The notes under the pieces were generated by a model. It did not search any database, was not told the origin of the DNA, and saw only the letters and a program-made list of their open reading frames with translations. Position numbers and translations under genes: made by a program. Positions 44,840-54,796 of a DNA stretch of 64,000 bases are shown here, piece by piece (position 1 is the first letter of the stretch; each line of letters begins with the position of its first letter). The DNA comes from Croceibacterium_B sp963811255 (lineage in GTDB: Bacteria > Pseudomonadota > Alphaproteobacteria > Sphingomonadales > Sphingomonadaceae): the NCBI GenBank assembly GCA_963811255.1, contig CAWEQI010000003.1, positions 1,302,001 to 1,366,000 on the forward strand. The letters are read 5' to 3'.

Positions 44840-47251
44840 ATGACTGACCCGATACCGCCGGAGCCGCCCCCGGCCGAGGCCGTCGTGGCCCCCGCGCCGG
44901 CGGTCGGCCTGACCTCCGCCGAGGCGGCCGAGCGGCTCGCCCAATTCGGGCCCAACGCGATCGTCGAGCAGCCCGTCAGCCTGCTGCATCGGCTGGCGAC
45001 CTATTTCTGGGGCCCGATCCCGTGGATGATCGAAGTCGCGGCGATCCTCTCCGCCGTCGTCGGCCGGTGGGACGATTTCGCGGTCATCGGCGTCATGCTG
45101 CTGATCAACGCCGGCGTCGGCTTCTTCCAGGAGAAAGACGCGGCCGACGCCATCGCCGCGCTGAAGCAGAAGCTCGCGCCGATGGCCCGCGTCAAGCGCG
45201 ACGGCGCCTGGGGCGACCTGTCCGCGCGCGACCTCGTCCCCGGCGATCTCATCTCGGTCAAGCTCGGCAACATCGTCCCGGCCGACGCGCGCGCCACGGC
45301 CGGCGAATACGCCTCGATCGACCAGTCGGCGCTCACCGGGGAGTCGCTGCCGGTCGACAAGGCGGTCGGCGACGAGATCTACTCGGGCTCGATCGTCCGC
45401 CAGGGCCAGCTCGAAGCGGTCGTCACCGCGACCGGCATGAACACGTCGTTCGGCAAGACGGCCAAGCTGGTCGAGACCGCGCAGACCCGCTCGCACTTCC
45501 AGCGCGCGGTGCTGCGGATCGGCACCTACCTGATCTACCTCACGCTGGTCCTCGTGGCGATCATCCTCGCCGTGGCGTTTGTCCGCGGCGATCCGATCGT
45601 CGAGGCGCTGCTGTTCTCGCTGATCCTCACCGTCGCGGCGATCCCGGTCGCCCTGCCCGCGGTGCTCAGCGTCACCATGGCGGTCGGCGCGTCGCTGCTG
45701 GCGCGAATGCAGGCGATCGTCTCGCGCCTGACCTCGATCGAGGAACTGGCCGGGATGGACGTGCTGTGCTCGGACAAGACCGGTACGCTGACCAAGAACG
45801 AGCTGACCCTCGGCGATCCGGTGCTGCTGGAAGACGGCCAGGCCGGCGACGCGATCAGGACCGCCGCGCTCACTTGCGACCGCGACGCGCCGGATGCGAT
45901 CGACACCGCCATCCTCAAGGGCAGCGACGGCAAGGCGTTCGACGGCGTGACGATCGGCAAGCTCACCCCGTTCGATCCGGTGCACAAGCTCGCCCGGGCG
46001 GACCTGCAGGAGGGGGGCCGGCACACCTCGGTCGCCAAGGGCGCGCCCCAGGCGATCCTCGGGCTGGTGGGCGGTGACAAGAACCTGGCGCAGCGGGTCG
46101 ACCAGGCCAGCGCCGAGCTCGCCGCGCGCGGCTATCGCACGCTCGGCGTCGCCCGCACCGATGCCGCGGGCCGGTGGCATTACCTCGCGCTGCTGCCGCT
46201 GTCCGATCCCCCGCGCGACGACAGCGCGGCGACCATCGCCGAAGCCGAGCAGCTGGGCCTGTCGATCCGCATGGTCACCGGCGACCACCTGGCGATCGCG
46301 AAGGAAATCGCCGGCAAGCTCAAGCTCGGCACCGACATCCTCGTCGCCACCGACGTGTTCGGCCCGCCGGGCGCGGATCAGGTCCAGGTCGATCCCCAGC
46401 GGATCCTCGGCGCCGACGGCTTCGCCGAGGTCATGCCCGAGCACAAGTTCACCATCGTGCGCACCTTCCAGGACGCCGGCCACATCGTCGGCATGACCGG
46501 CGACGGGGTCAACGACGCCCCCGCGCTCAAGCAGGCCGACGTCGGCATCGCCGTGTCGGGCGCGACCGACGCCGCCCGCGCCGCCGCCGCGCTGGTGCTC
46601 ACCGCCCCCGGCCTGTCGGTGATCGCCCGCGCGACCGAGGAAGCGCGGCGGATCTTCGAGCGGATGACCTCCTATGCGATCTTCCGCATCGCCGAGACGG
46701 TCCGCGTGCTGCTGTTCATGACCGCCTCGATCCTGGTGTTCAATTTCTACCCGGTCACCGCGATCATGATCGTGCTGCTGGCGATCCTCAACGACGTGCC
46801 GATCATGACCATCGCCTACGACAACGTGCGCGTCGCGCCGGCGCCGGTGCGTTGGGACATGCGCCGGGTGATCGTCATGAGCGGAACCCTCGGCACGCTC
46901 GGCGTGATCGCCTCGTTCGGGCTGTTCTTCTTCGCCGAGCGAACGCTCCACCTGCCCCGCCCGACGATCCAGACGCTGATCTTCCTCAAGCTGCTCGTCG
47001 CCGGGCACATGACGATCTACCTCACCCGCAACACCGGCTGGTTCTGGCAGCGCCCGTTCCCCAGCTGGAAGCTGGTCGCCGCCGCCGAGACCACCCAGCT
47101 GCTCGGCACGCTCGCCGCGGTCTACGGCTGGCTGATGCCGCCGATCGGCTGGGGCTACGCCGCGCTGGTGTGGGGCTACGCGCTGGCCTGGCTGGTGGTG
47201 AACAACGTGATCAAGGTCGCCGTCAGGCGCATGGCCAGGCTTTCCGGGTAG
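44840..47251 (+). CDS. P-type ATPase, plasma-membrane H+-ATPase type (P3A-like)
   Basis: 803 residues. Motifs: SALTGESLPVDK (actuator, TGES), phosphorylated Asp312 in CSDKTGTLTKNEL, a short nucleotide domain with KGAPQAIL, GDHLAIAKEIA and the hinge TGDGVNDAPALKQADVGIAVSGATDAARAA, then six C-terminal helices. The IPWMIEVAAILSAVVGRWDDF and FNFYPVTAIMIVLLAILNDVPIMTIAYDNV blocks are typical of fungal/plant PMA-type H+ pumps and their prokaryotic relatives. No N-terminal metal-binding domain and no CPC motif, so not a heavy-metal exporter. ATG at 44840 is preceded by GAGAG. Proton export is inferred, not proven. Confidence 0.9.
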   Translation: MTDPIPPEPPPAEAVVAPAPAVGLTSAEAAERLAQFGPNAIVEQPVSLLHRLATYFWGPIPWMIEVAAILSAVVGRWDDFAVIGVMLLINAGVGFFQEKDAADAIAALKQKLAPMARVKRDGAWGDLSARDLVPGDLISVKLGNIVPADARATAGEYASIDQSALTGESLPVDKAVGDEIYSGSIVRQGQLEAVVTATGMNTSFGKTAKLVETAQTRSHFQRAVLRIGTYLIYLTLVLVAIILAVAFVRGDPIVEALLFSLILTVAAIPVALPAVLSVTMAVGASLLARMQAIVSRLTSIEELAGMDVLCSDKTGTLTKNELTLGDPVLLEDGQAGDAIRTAALTCDRDAPDAIDTAILKGSDGKAFDGVTIGKLTPFDPVHKLARADLQEGGRHTSVAKGAPQAILGLVGGDKNLAQRVDQASAELAARGYRTLGVARTDAAGRWHYLALLPLSDPPRDDSAATIAEAEQLGLSIRMVTGDHLAIAKEIAGKLKLGTDILVATDVFGPPGADQVQVDPQRILGADGFAEVMPEHKFTIVRTFQDAGHIVGMTGDGVNDAPALKQADVGIAVSGATDAARAAAALVLTAPGLSVIARATEEARRIFERMTSYAIFRIAETVRVLLFMTASILVFNFYPVTAIMIVLLAILNDVPIMTIAYDNVRVAPAPVRWDMRRVIVMSGTLGTLGVIASFGLFFFAERTLHLPRPTIQTLIFLKLLVAGHMTIYLTRNTGWFWQRPFPSWKLVAAAETTQLLGTLAAVYGWLMPPIGWGYAALVWGYALAWLVVNNVIKVAVRRMARLSG

Positions 47252-47257
47252 CGCGCG

Positions 47258-48166
47258 CTATTCCCAGAACGCCACGCTGCGGCACTCGATGCTTTCGCGG
47301 ATGTGCGCCTCCGGAAAGCTGGTGTCGTGGAAAGCGGTGTGCGGGCAGCGCCAGGTTACCGAATGGTCGCTGTCGTGGAACTTGAACAGCAGCGCGTCGT
47401 CGCGCTGCATGTTGGAGAAGTACCACCAGCGCATCGCCGGGTTGTAGCTGAAGATCGTCGCCGCGATCATCTCGTCCTCGCCGTCCACCGGCGCGGTCAG
47501 CGCATCCCCGGTGGGGAACTCGTCGACGATGAACAGGGTGTTCGATTTCTCCTCGCCGCCGAAGCTGGTGCGCCCGTCGCACACCGCCAGCGGCACGTCC
47601 TGCGGCGGGGGCGAGAAGGTCCGCCAGTAGCTGCTGACCAGGAACCGCTTGAACCCCGGCCCGTCGGGGAAGTGCTTGTCGTACGTCGCCTGCGCCATGC
47701 GCCGCGCGGTCGGCGTGTTGGTGTCGACATGCGCTTCGCCCGCCGGCGGCTGGATGCCGCCCGAATGGGTGTAGCCTTCCGCCTTCTGCGCCGCATGTTC
47801 CGAAAGATCGGCGCTGGTGCGGATCATCCATCCGCGGGCGACGACCTTGTCCGCTCCGGTGAGCGCCTGCACGTGCCGCTCGACCTCGCGCTCGTACAGC
47901 CGGTCGACCTCGTCCTTGTCGTGGAAATCGGCGATCGCGCTCGGCTGGGTGGCGATGGTGAAGCCGTGGGTGTCGAGCGTGAAATGGTCGCGGATCGGCA
48001 TCCCGTCGCGGATGACCATCTCGTGGTCGGAATAGGTCCCGGTGTTGATCTCCGCGCCCTGCGAGACATAGCGGCGGGTGACGAACTTTCCCGGATCGAC
48101 GAACCGGATCAGCGCCCGCGTCTGCCGGGCGGTGTCTTCGATATCGGGGGCGGCAACGCTGGCCAT
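47258..48166 (-). CDS. CmcJ/NvfI-family oxidoreductase
   Basis: 302 residues. LIRFVDPGKFVTRRYVSQGAEINTGTYSDHEMVIRDG, then EHAAQKAEGYTHSGGIQPPAGEAHVDTNTPTARRMA, and YNPAMRWWYFSNMQRDDALLFKFHDSDHSVTWRCPHTAFHDTSFP match the family of CmcJ (7-alpha-cephem hydroxylase subunit), NvfI and AsaB. These are Fe(II)/2-oxoglutarate-type oxygenases; candidate metal ligands include AHVD and KFHDSD. GGAGAG lies about 8 nt before the ATG. It diverges from an O-methyltransferase gene. Substrate unknown. Confidence 0.85.
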   Translation of the reverse strand: MASVAAPDIEDTARQTRALIRFVDPGKFVTRRYVSQGAEINTGTYSDHEMVIRDGMPIRDHFTLDTHGFTIATQPSAIADFHDKDEVDRLYEREVERHVQALTGADKVVARGWMIRTSADLSEHAAQKAEGYTHSGGIQPPAGEAHVDTNTPTARRMAQATYDKHFPDGPGFKRFLVSSYWRTFSPPPQDVPLAVCDGRTSFGGEEKSNTLFIVDEFPTGDALTAPVDGEDEMIAATIFSYNPAMRWWYFSNMQRDDALLFKFHDSDHSVTWRCPHTAFHDTSFPEAHIRESIECRSVAFWE

Positions 48167-48280
48167 CGGGCTCTCTCCGGATGCGATTCTATCGTCCGTT
48201 ACAATTGTGCCACGATCGGCTGGCGCGGTGCAAGCGGCCTCGCTATCCCCGCGAGCAACGACAACGAGGGAGAGGGACAC

Positions 48281-49319
48281 ATGGGCGCCCAAGGATCGGC
48301 ACTGCCGCCGACGATCGACGACACCGCCATCTGGGACGCCTGGCTGAGCCAGTTCCGCCTGCCGATTCTCAACGCCAACCTCGAAGTCGGCACCTTCGAG
48401 GCGCTCAGCGACGGGGCCTACACCACCGAGGAGCTGGCGGCGAAGCTCGGCGTCGATGCCCGCGCCCTCGCCATGCACCTCGCCGCGCTGTGTGCCGACG
48501 GGTACGTCGAGAAGCGCCTCGGCCGCTGGCGCGCCACCGCCACCGCGCGCACCTGGCTGCATCCGCAGGCGACCGGCTACTGGGGGCACTTCCTCGACAG
48601 CATCGACCGCAACGCGCACTTGCGCGGCCGGCTGCTGGAATCGCTCAAGACCGGCAAGCGGCCGAGCGAGGGCGTCGACCAGCGCCCGGTCGGCTGGGAG
48701 CAGGGCACGATGGCGCCGGAGGTGGCCGAGAACATCTGCAAGTTCATGCACGCGCACAGCCAGGCCCCGGCGCTCGGCGCCGCGCGGCAGCCGGTGTTCG
48801 GCGAACTCGAGTGCCTGATGGACGTCGGCTGCGGCAGCGGAGGTTTACGGGATCGAGATCGCCCGCGCCCACCCGCGGCTGAAGGTCGTGCTGATGGACC
48901 TCAAGGAAGTCGCCGCCGAGGCCGAAAAGTACGTCGAGCGCGCCGGCGTCGGCGATCAGGTCAGCACCGCGGGCGTCAACATGTTCACCGAGGACTGGCC
49001 CACCGGGCCGGACGGGCACTTCTTCTCCAACGTGTTCCACGACTGGTCCGACGAAACCTGCCGCGAACTGGCGAAACGCTCGTTCGACGCCCTGCCCTCG
49101 GGCGGGCGGATCTTCCTCAACGAAATCCTGATGGACGACGATTACACCGGCCCCTACCCGGCCGCCGCGTTCAGCCTGCTGATGCTGGTCGGCACGCTCG
49201 GCAAGCAGTACTCGCTCGCCGAATTCCGCGCCATCCTCGAAAGCGCCGGCTTCACCGACGTCCAGGCCCAGCGCACCGGCGGCGGGTATTATTCGCTGGT
49301 CAGCGCCCGGAAACCGTAG
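48281..49319 (+). pseudogene. SAM-dependent O-methyltransferase, frameshifted
   Basis: Restored length about 345 residues. N-terminal winged-helix dimerisation domain (LPILNANLEVGTFEALSDGAYTTEELAAKLGVDARALAMHLAAL), then the SAM site LMDVGCGSGG. At about 48840 one extra base breaks the frame; it resumes VYGIEIARAHPRLKVVLMDLKEVAAEAEKYV and continues NVFHDWSDETCRELAKRSFDALPSGGRIFLNEILMDDD to the end. This is the acetylserotonin/plant-type O-methyltransferase pattern (DUF1259-free, HDWSD general base His). GAGGGAGAGGGAC precedes the ATG. The neighbour is a divergent CmcJ-type oxygenase. The frameshift may be a sequence error. Confidence 0.85.
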
Positions 49320-49359
49320 CGCCCAACCCCCAAAAAAACCCCTTGCAAAATAGGATTTT

Positions 49360-49374
49360 GTTCTATTTCTGTTC
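49360..49374. promoter_or_regulatory. LexA (SOS) box
   Basis: GTTC-TATTTCT-GTTC matches the alphaproteobacterial LexA operator GTTC-N7-GTTC exactly. It lies 27 nt before the ATG at 49401 and overlaps the likely -10 region of a promoter whose -35 may be TTGCAA at 49343-49348. Two further symmetric elements surround it: AAATAG-N9-CTATTT (49348-49368) and CGCTCC-N9-GGAGCG (about 49375-49395). Repression of the following operon by LexA is the simplest reading. Confidence 0.7.
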
Positions 49375-49400
49375 CGCTCCTTGAACAAAGGAGCGATTCG

Positions 49401-50314
49401 ATGCCCGAGCCCATTCCCGTCATCTGCGACCGCTGCCGCGCCGAAGGCTTCACCGACAGCGAAGGCTTCGCCGACTTCGGCGATCTGCTCGAGTTCGAGC
49501 CCGTCCCTCGCCGCCGGCGCGCCGGCGGCTGGACGCCCGATGTCCAGCGCGCCTTCATCGCCACGCTCGCCGTCACCGGGTCGGACAGCCAGGCCGCCCG
49601 CGCGGTCGGCAAGGCGCCGTTCGGCGTCGACCAGCTCAAAAAGGCCAAGGGCAACGCCGGCTTCCTCGCCGCTCGTGAGCGCGCCCTCGCCCTCGCCGCC
49701 GAGGACCAGGACCGGCGCCTCGCCGCCGGGTCCGCGCCGCCGTCCGCGGCGCCCGGCCCCCTGCGCCGGAGCCGGAGTGGGATTCCGCCGAGGCCGAGGC
49801 CGATGCCGAAGACACCGGCTGGATCGACGATCTGATCCGGCAATACCTCGGCAAGGTGCGGCAGGAGCGCCGCGCCCGCCTCGCCGGGCAGGTCGTCGCC
49901 GCCGATTTCTACCTCCGCCAGCTGACCTTCTTCGAGGTGATGATCGATCTCGCCGGCACCGGCGGGTTCGCCGCGCTGGAGAACTTCCGCGACGGCGAGC
50001 ACGACCTGCTGGCGATCGCCGAGACGCCGTTCTCGCGCCTGCTCGGCGAGGCGCGGCGGGCCGCCTGGGCGGAGCTGGACGAGCCGCCCCGGCCCGAGCA
50101 TCCGCCGCGCCGCTACACGGTCGACCTCGAGCGCTTCAGCCTCGAGCCGCTCGAGGCGATCCGCGGCGGCCAGCCGGAAGGCTTCGAGGCCCAGCAGGCC
50201 GCCTTCGAGCAGCGCCACCGGGAGGACGCGCAGGCCCAGCTCGCATGGGAAGCCGCCGCCCGCCGCGCCGCCCCATCCCTGCCCGCGCCCGACACCCAGG
50301 AGACTCCCCAATGA
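49401..50314 (+). pseudogene. HTH-containing protein behind a LexA box, frameshifted
   Basis: Restored length about 300 residues. An N-terminal CxxC (VICDRCRAEGF) suggests a half zinc site. A helix-turn-helix-like part follows (GGWTPDVQRAFIATLAVTGSDSQAARAVGKAPFGVDQLKKAKG), similar to terminase-small-subunit HTHs. Around 49755-49765, in a CCCCC run, the frame is shifted by -1. It continues PAPEPEWDSAEAEADAEDTGWIDDLIRQYLGKVRQERRARLAG, a helical ADFYLRQLTFFEVMIDLAGTGGF segment and an acidic/basic tail ending TQETPQ. AGGAG lies 7-8 nt before the ATG. Known to me only as a sphingomonad hypothetical family. Its stop overlaps the next gene by ATGA. Confidence 0.7.
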
Positions 50315-50628
50315 CCCGCAAGAGCCTGATCGAATCCCTCCTCGCCGCGGCCGAAAGCCGCGTCGACGACGAACAGCGGCGCGAGGCGCGCATGCTCCTG
50401 CGCGCGGCGTGGGCGAAAGGCCGGATCGCTGCTCTCAAGGCCGCCCAGCGCCGCGCCGACGCCGCCTGGATGCGGCTGCTCGACTCGCTCCCCGAGGACC
50501 ACGACGTCGAGCGCGACCCGGTGCCGGACCCGCCCGAACAGGCCGAAGTCGACGCCATCCAAGCCGAACTCGACGCCGTGCGCCACCACGACCGCTGGCC
50601 GAAAGAGCTCCACTGGCCCGACGTGTGA
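50311..50628 (+). CDS. Hypothetical partner of the LexA-box operon
   Basis: 105 residues: MTRKSLIESLLAAAESRVDDEQRREARMLLRAAWAKGRIAALKAAQRRADAAWMRLLDSLPEDHDVE and a C-terminal half with RHHDRWPKELHWPDV. It is mostly helical and strongly charged. AGGAG lies 8 nt before the ATG, and the start overlaps the upstream stop by 4 nt, so it is translationally coupled to the HTH gene. No family recognised. Together the two genes form a short operon under the predicted LexA box. Confidence 0.7.
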   Translation: MTRKSLIESLLAAAESRVDDEQRREARMLLRAAWAKGRIAALKAAQRRADAAWMRLLDSLPEDHDVERDPVPDPPEQAEVDAIQAELDAVRHHDRWPKELHWPDV

Positions 50629-50800
50629 CGGCAAATCCTCCCCACTCGTGGGGAGGTGGCAGCCGACCGCAGAGGGTAAAGACAAGGAGGGCGGGCTTTC
50701 GGATGGCCGAACCACGGCGAGTGAGGAGGTGATGCCGCTCGCGACCTAAGGACAGCCCTGCGGGGCTCCCGCAAGCGGCGAGGGGGATGTCCCATTTTGC

Positions 50801-50830
50801 GTTACCCCGGAGCTGACCCGGGGTCCCGCT
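50801..50830. repeat. Second copy of the CCCCGG...CCGGGG palindromic repeat
   Basis: This 30-nt element matches 28627-28656 at 26 of 30 positions, including the terminal GGGTCCCGCT. It shows that the str-operon palindrome is a dispersed repeat and not an operon-specific signal. Confidence 0.7.
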
Positions 50831-51859
50831 TCTGAGGGCGTAAACAAACTGCCCTTAAAACAATTGTCCCGATGCCACGCCAGGAACGCCGGATGCGGCC
50901 TCAGCGCCGGGACGCTCCGGCGCCAGCGCGCGGCCCGTCCGGTTGATCATCGCGTCGATGCTCGAACGGTCGTTGACCTGCCGCGAGACCAGGGAATGCC
51001 GAGATCGTCGGAGAACCGCGATCAGCCCGCGGTCCGAACATCCAGTGCGCGGTGCCCGACAGGGCCATGCCGTTCTGGATGGCAAGTCGGCGGCCCGCCA
51101 TGCTCGGCCGGCTTGATGTGCGAACCGCCTCCGCCTCGGCGACGCCCGCCGCCGTTGATCAGCTTCCACCCGGTCAACAAGCGCAGTTTCGTCATAGGCC
51201 TGTGACACCGCGCGCCGGAAGTACCGCCTTGCGCTCGGGCTTGGCGATCAGCCGCCATGATCGGCCGATCGACATGGAACGGGCGCGCGCCGGCGCGCGG
51301 GTGCACCCGGTCAAGCGCCTCGAGCGTCGTCGACCCGCGGCAGCGCCCACGTCGGCTCTCCGGCAAGCCCGCGCGGACGATCGCGCGCAAGGGATCCGCT
51401 CGGCGGAACAGCGGCCGAACCGCCGACCTGCCCGGCCCGGCGCGCGAGATCGCCAAGCCGGCCTCGTGTGGGCGACCCCGCGCTGAGAGCGGAGAATCGG
51501 GGACCATGCCTCGGGACCGAACATGAACCGCCGCCGCTTAACGGCGCGGTTATGCAAATCTATGATCCGGAATATCGGCGTTCGAAAAGGGAACACACTG
51601 GAACATGCCCGGCGCGGTGGGACTCCGGGAATAGGATACCGCTACGAGCTTGGAATTACCGGCGGCTGAAGTCGAACCGCGCGCAGTTCTGAACCTAACC
51701 AAGGCATCGATGTTCAGACGATCAAGACCGCCGAGGCAACGGCTCGAAGCCCGGGCACGGAGGTAGTGCTCGCGAGGCGAATTTGATAGCCCTCGCTCGG
51801 GATGTCGTCGTGGATTGAGTCCACGCTTTACGCGCAACTTGCAACTCGACGCAATCCGC

Positions 51860-52009
51860 CTACAAGGTCCTGAGACCGCTGATTTGCAAAGCAGCTTTGA
51901 TGACGGCGCGCTTTCGAAGGCTAACGTACCGGACATACAACTTGCGAGCATCTTCGCTCATCAGGACGGTTAACCGCGCGTATCGATAGGCTGGCGCGAA
52001 AGGCAGCAT
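51860..52009 (-). CDS. Possible 49-aa basic peptide
   Basis: Reads MLPFAPAYRYARLTVLMSED and then ARKLYVRYVSLRKRAVIKA with a C-terminal ALQISGLRTL. The central part looks like an amphipathic basic helix, as in small DNA- or RNA-binding proteins. There is no clear ribosome-binding site and the surroundings are decayed, so this may be chance or a remnant. Confidence 0.25.
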   Translation of the reverse strand: MLPFAPAYRYARLTVLMSEDARKLYVRYVSLRKRAVIKAALQISGLRTL

Positions 52010-52811
52010 CCCAAGTGAGGCCAATATCGCTGCCACACCGCGTTAGCGTCTGCCACTTCATGAGGTCGCATGAATATCCGACTTAGGCCAAGATGGGTCT
52101 ACTGTGGCTCGCCCGAACAACGCAATCAGCCTGATTCCGCCAGCAGAAGCCCTAATTGGGCGAGCGTAACCAGGTCCGGGAAAGGACTAAGCGTCGACGC
52201 GACGGTCTTGGGCGAGAGCGGAAAACCTAAGCCCATCGTGCGGCTGCAGGTCTGGGCCGATAGTCGAGTACGCGTCAGGGAGCGGGCCCCACCGCTTGCG
52301 ACAGGCTGTCCTGAAACTCGAGGCAGAAGGAACTTTTTGCCTAGGTAAGGGAGAACCGCTTCGTCCGACTGACGTTGCGCAGGCTGACAACTGGTGGGAA
52401 TGACGTTACGGCATTTTCTGCTGGGCAATTTTTTGCTGAATGGACGTCATTCTTGGCCTCTGGCCGCGCTCGGCACATGGAGAGCTGCTGGATTGCCAGG
52501 CCGACGGCTGACTTTCCCATAGCTCGACACGCGATACTTCGTCGAAAAGAACTCAAGCCTTGGGGGATTGCTCCATCCTGCTCGGCGAAGAAGCCGCGCG
52601 GGACAATGTGCTTCTTGAATATGGGCTGTTTGCCGTGCAAGCGGACAGCACCACGTGATGGTCATGAGAAATGCGGCCGCCCTGGAAGTGCACGAATCTG
52701 ACCTGCAAGGTGGTCACGACGCTCGCGGTAGCAAACGACCAAGAGATCATGAAGCACCACGAAATATTACGGTCGGGGTTTGAGAGCCGCTGTTCCTCCC
52801 TGTCCGTAACG

Positions 52812-52850
52812 CCGCGATAAACGCCTACTGCGAATGCTCACATTCCTCCC
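52812..52850 (-). pseudogene. Degenerate copy of the lepA 3' end
   Basis: On the minus strand the sequence aligns to the last codons of lepA (NVSIPQEAFIAALR), with a TAG in place of the Glu codon and one missing base. The shared block TAGGCGTTTATCGC / GAGGCGTTTATCGC makes the match clear. It lies about 110 nt beyond the real lepA end. Confidence 0.6.
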
Positions 52851-52905
52851 CGCCATCGCGGGACAGGTCGCCTTACGGGCGCTCCCGCATCCTCAGAATA
52901 AGGCA

Positions 52906-54729
<1,824 letters not shown>

Positions 54730-54796
54730 CCCGCCCCCCTAGCCGCGCGTTTCGGTGCTGTCAGCAGCCGCGCTCACGTTGCGCGGAGAAGCCGCG

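Larger units (their letters stand above)
50629..52905. other. Gene-poor, partly AT-rich, probably decayed region
   Basis: About 2.3 kb without a convincing gene. 50636-50690 is an intergenic repeat (CCTCCCCACTCGTGGGGAGG core), and 50801-50830 is a copy of the repeat at 28627. 50850-51540 is GC-rich but broken in all frames, like eroded coding DNA, without a recognisable family. From about 51540 the DNA is visibly more AT-rich (I count 28 G/C of 60 at 52381-52440). A degenerate copy of the lepA 3' end lies at about 52812-52845. A possible 49-aa peptide is listed separately. Confidence 0.6.

Noticed and set aside
44366..47008. 880-codon minus-strand open frame opposite the P-type ATPase
   Set aside because: Asp/Arg/His-rich shadow of a real gene with intact P-type motifs on the plus strand.
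52070..52701. Two open frames of 92 and 108 codons in the AT-rich region
   Set aside because: Amino-acid composition and lack of start signals point to non-coding or decayed DNA; no family resemblance.
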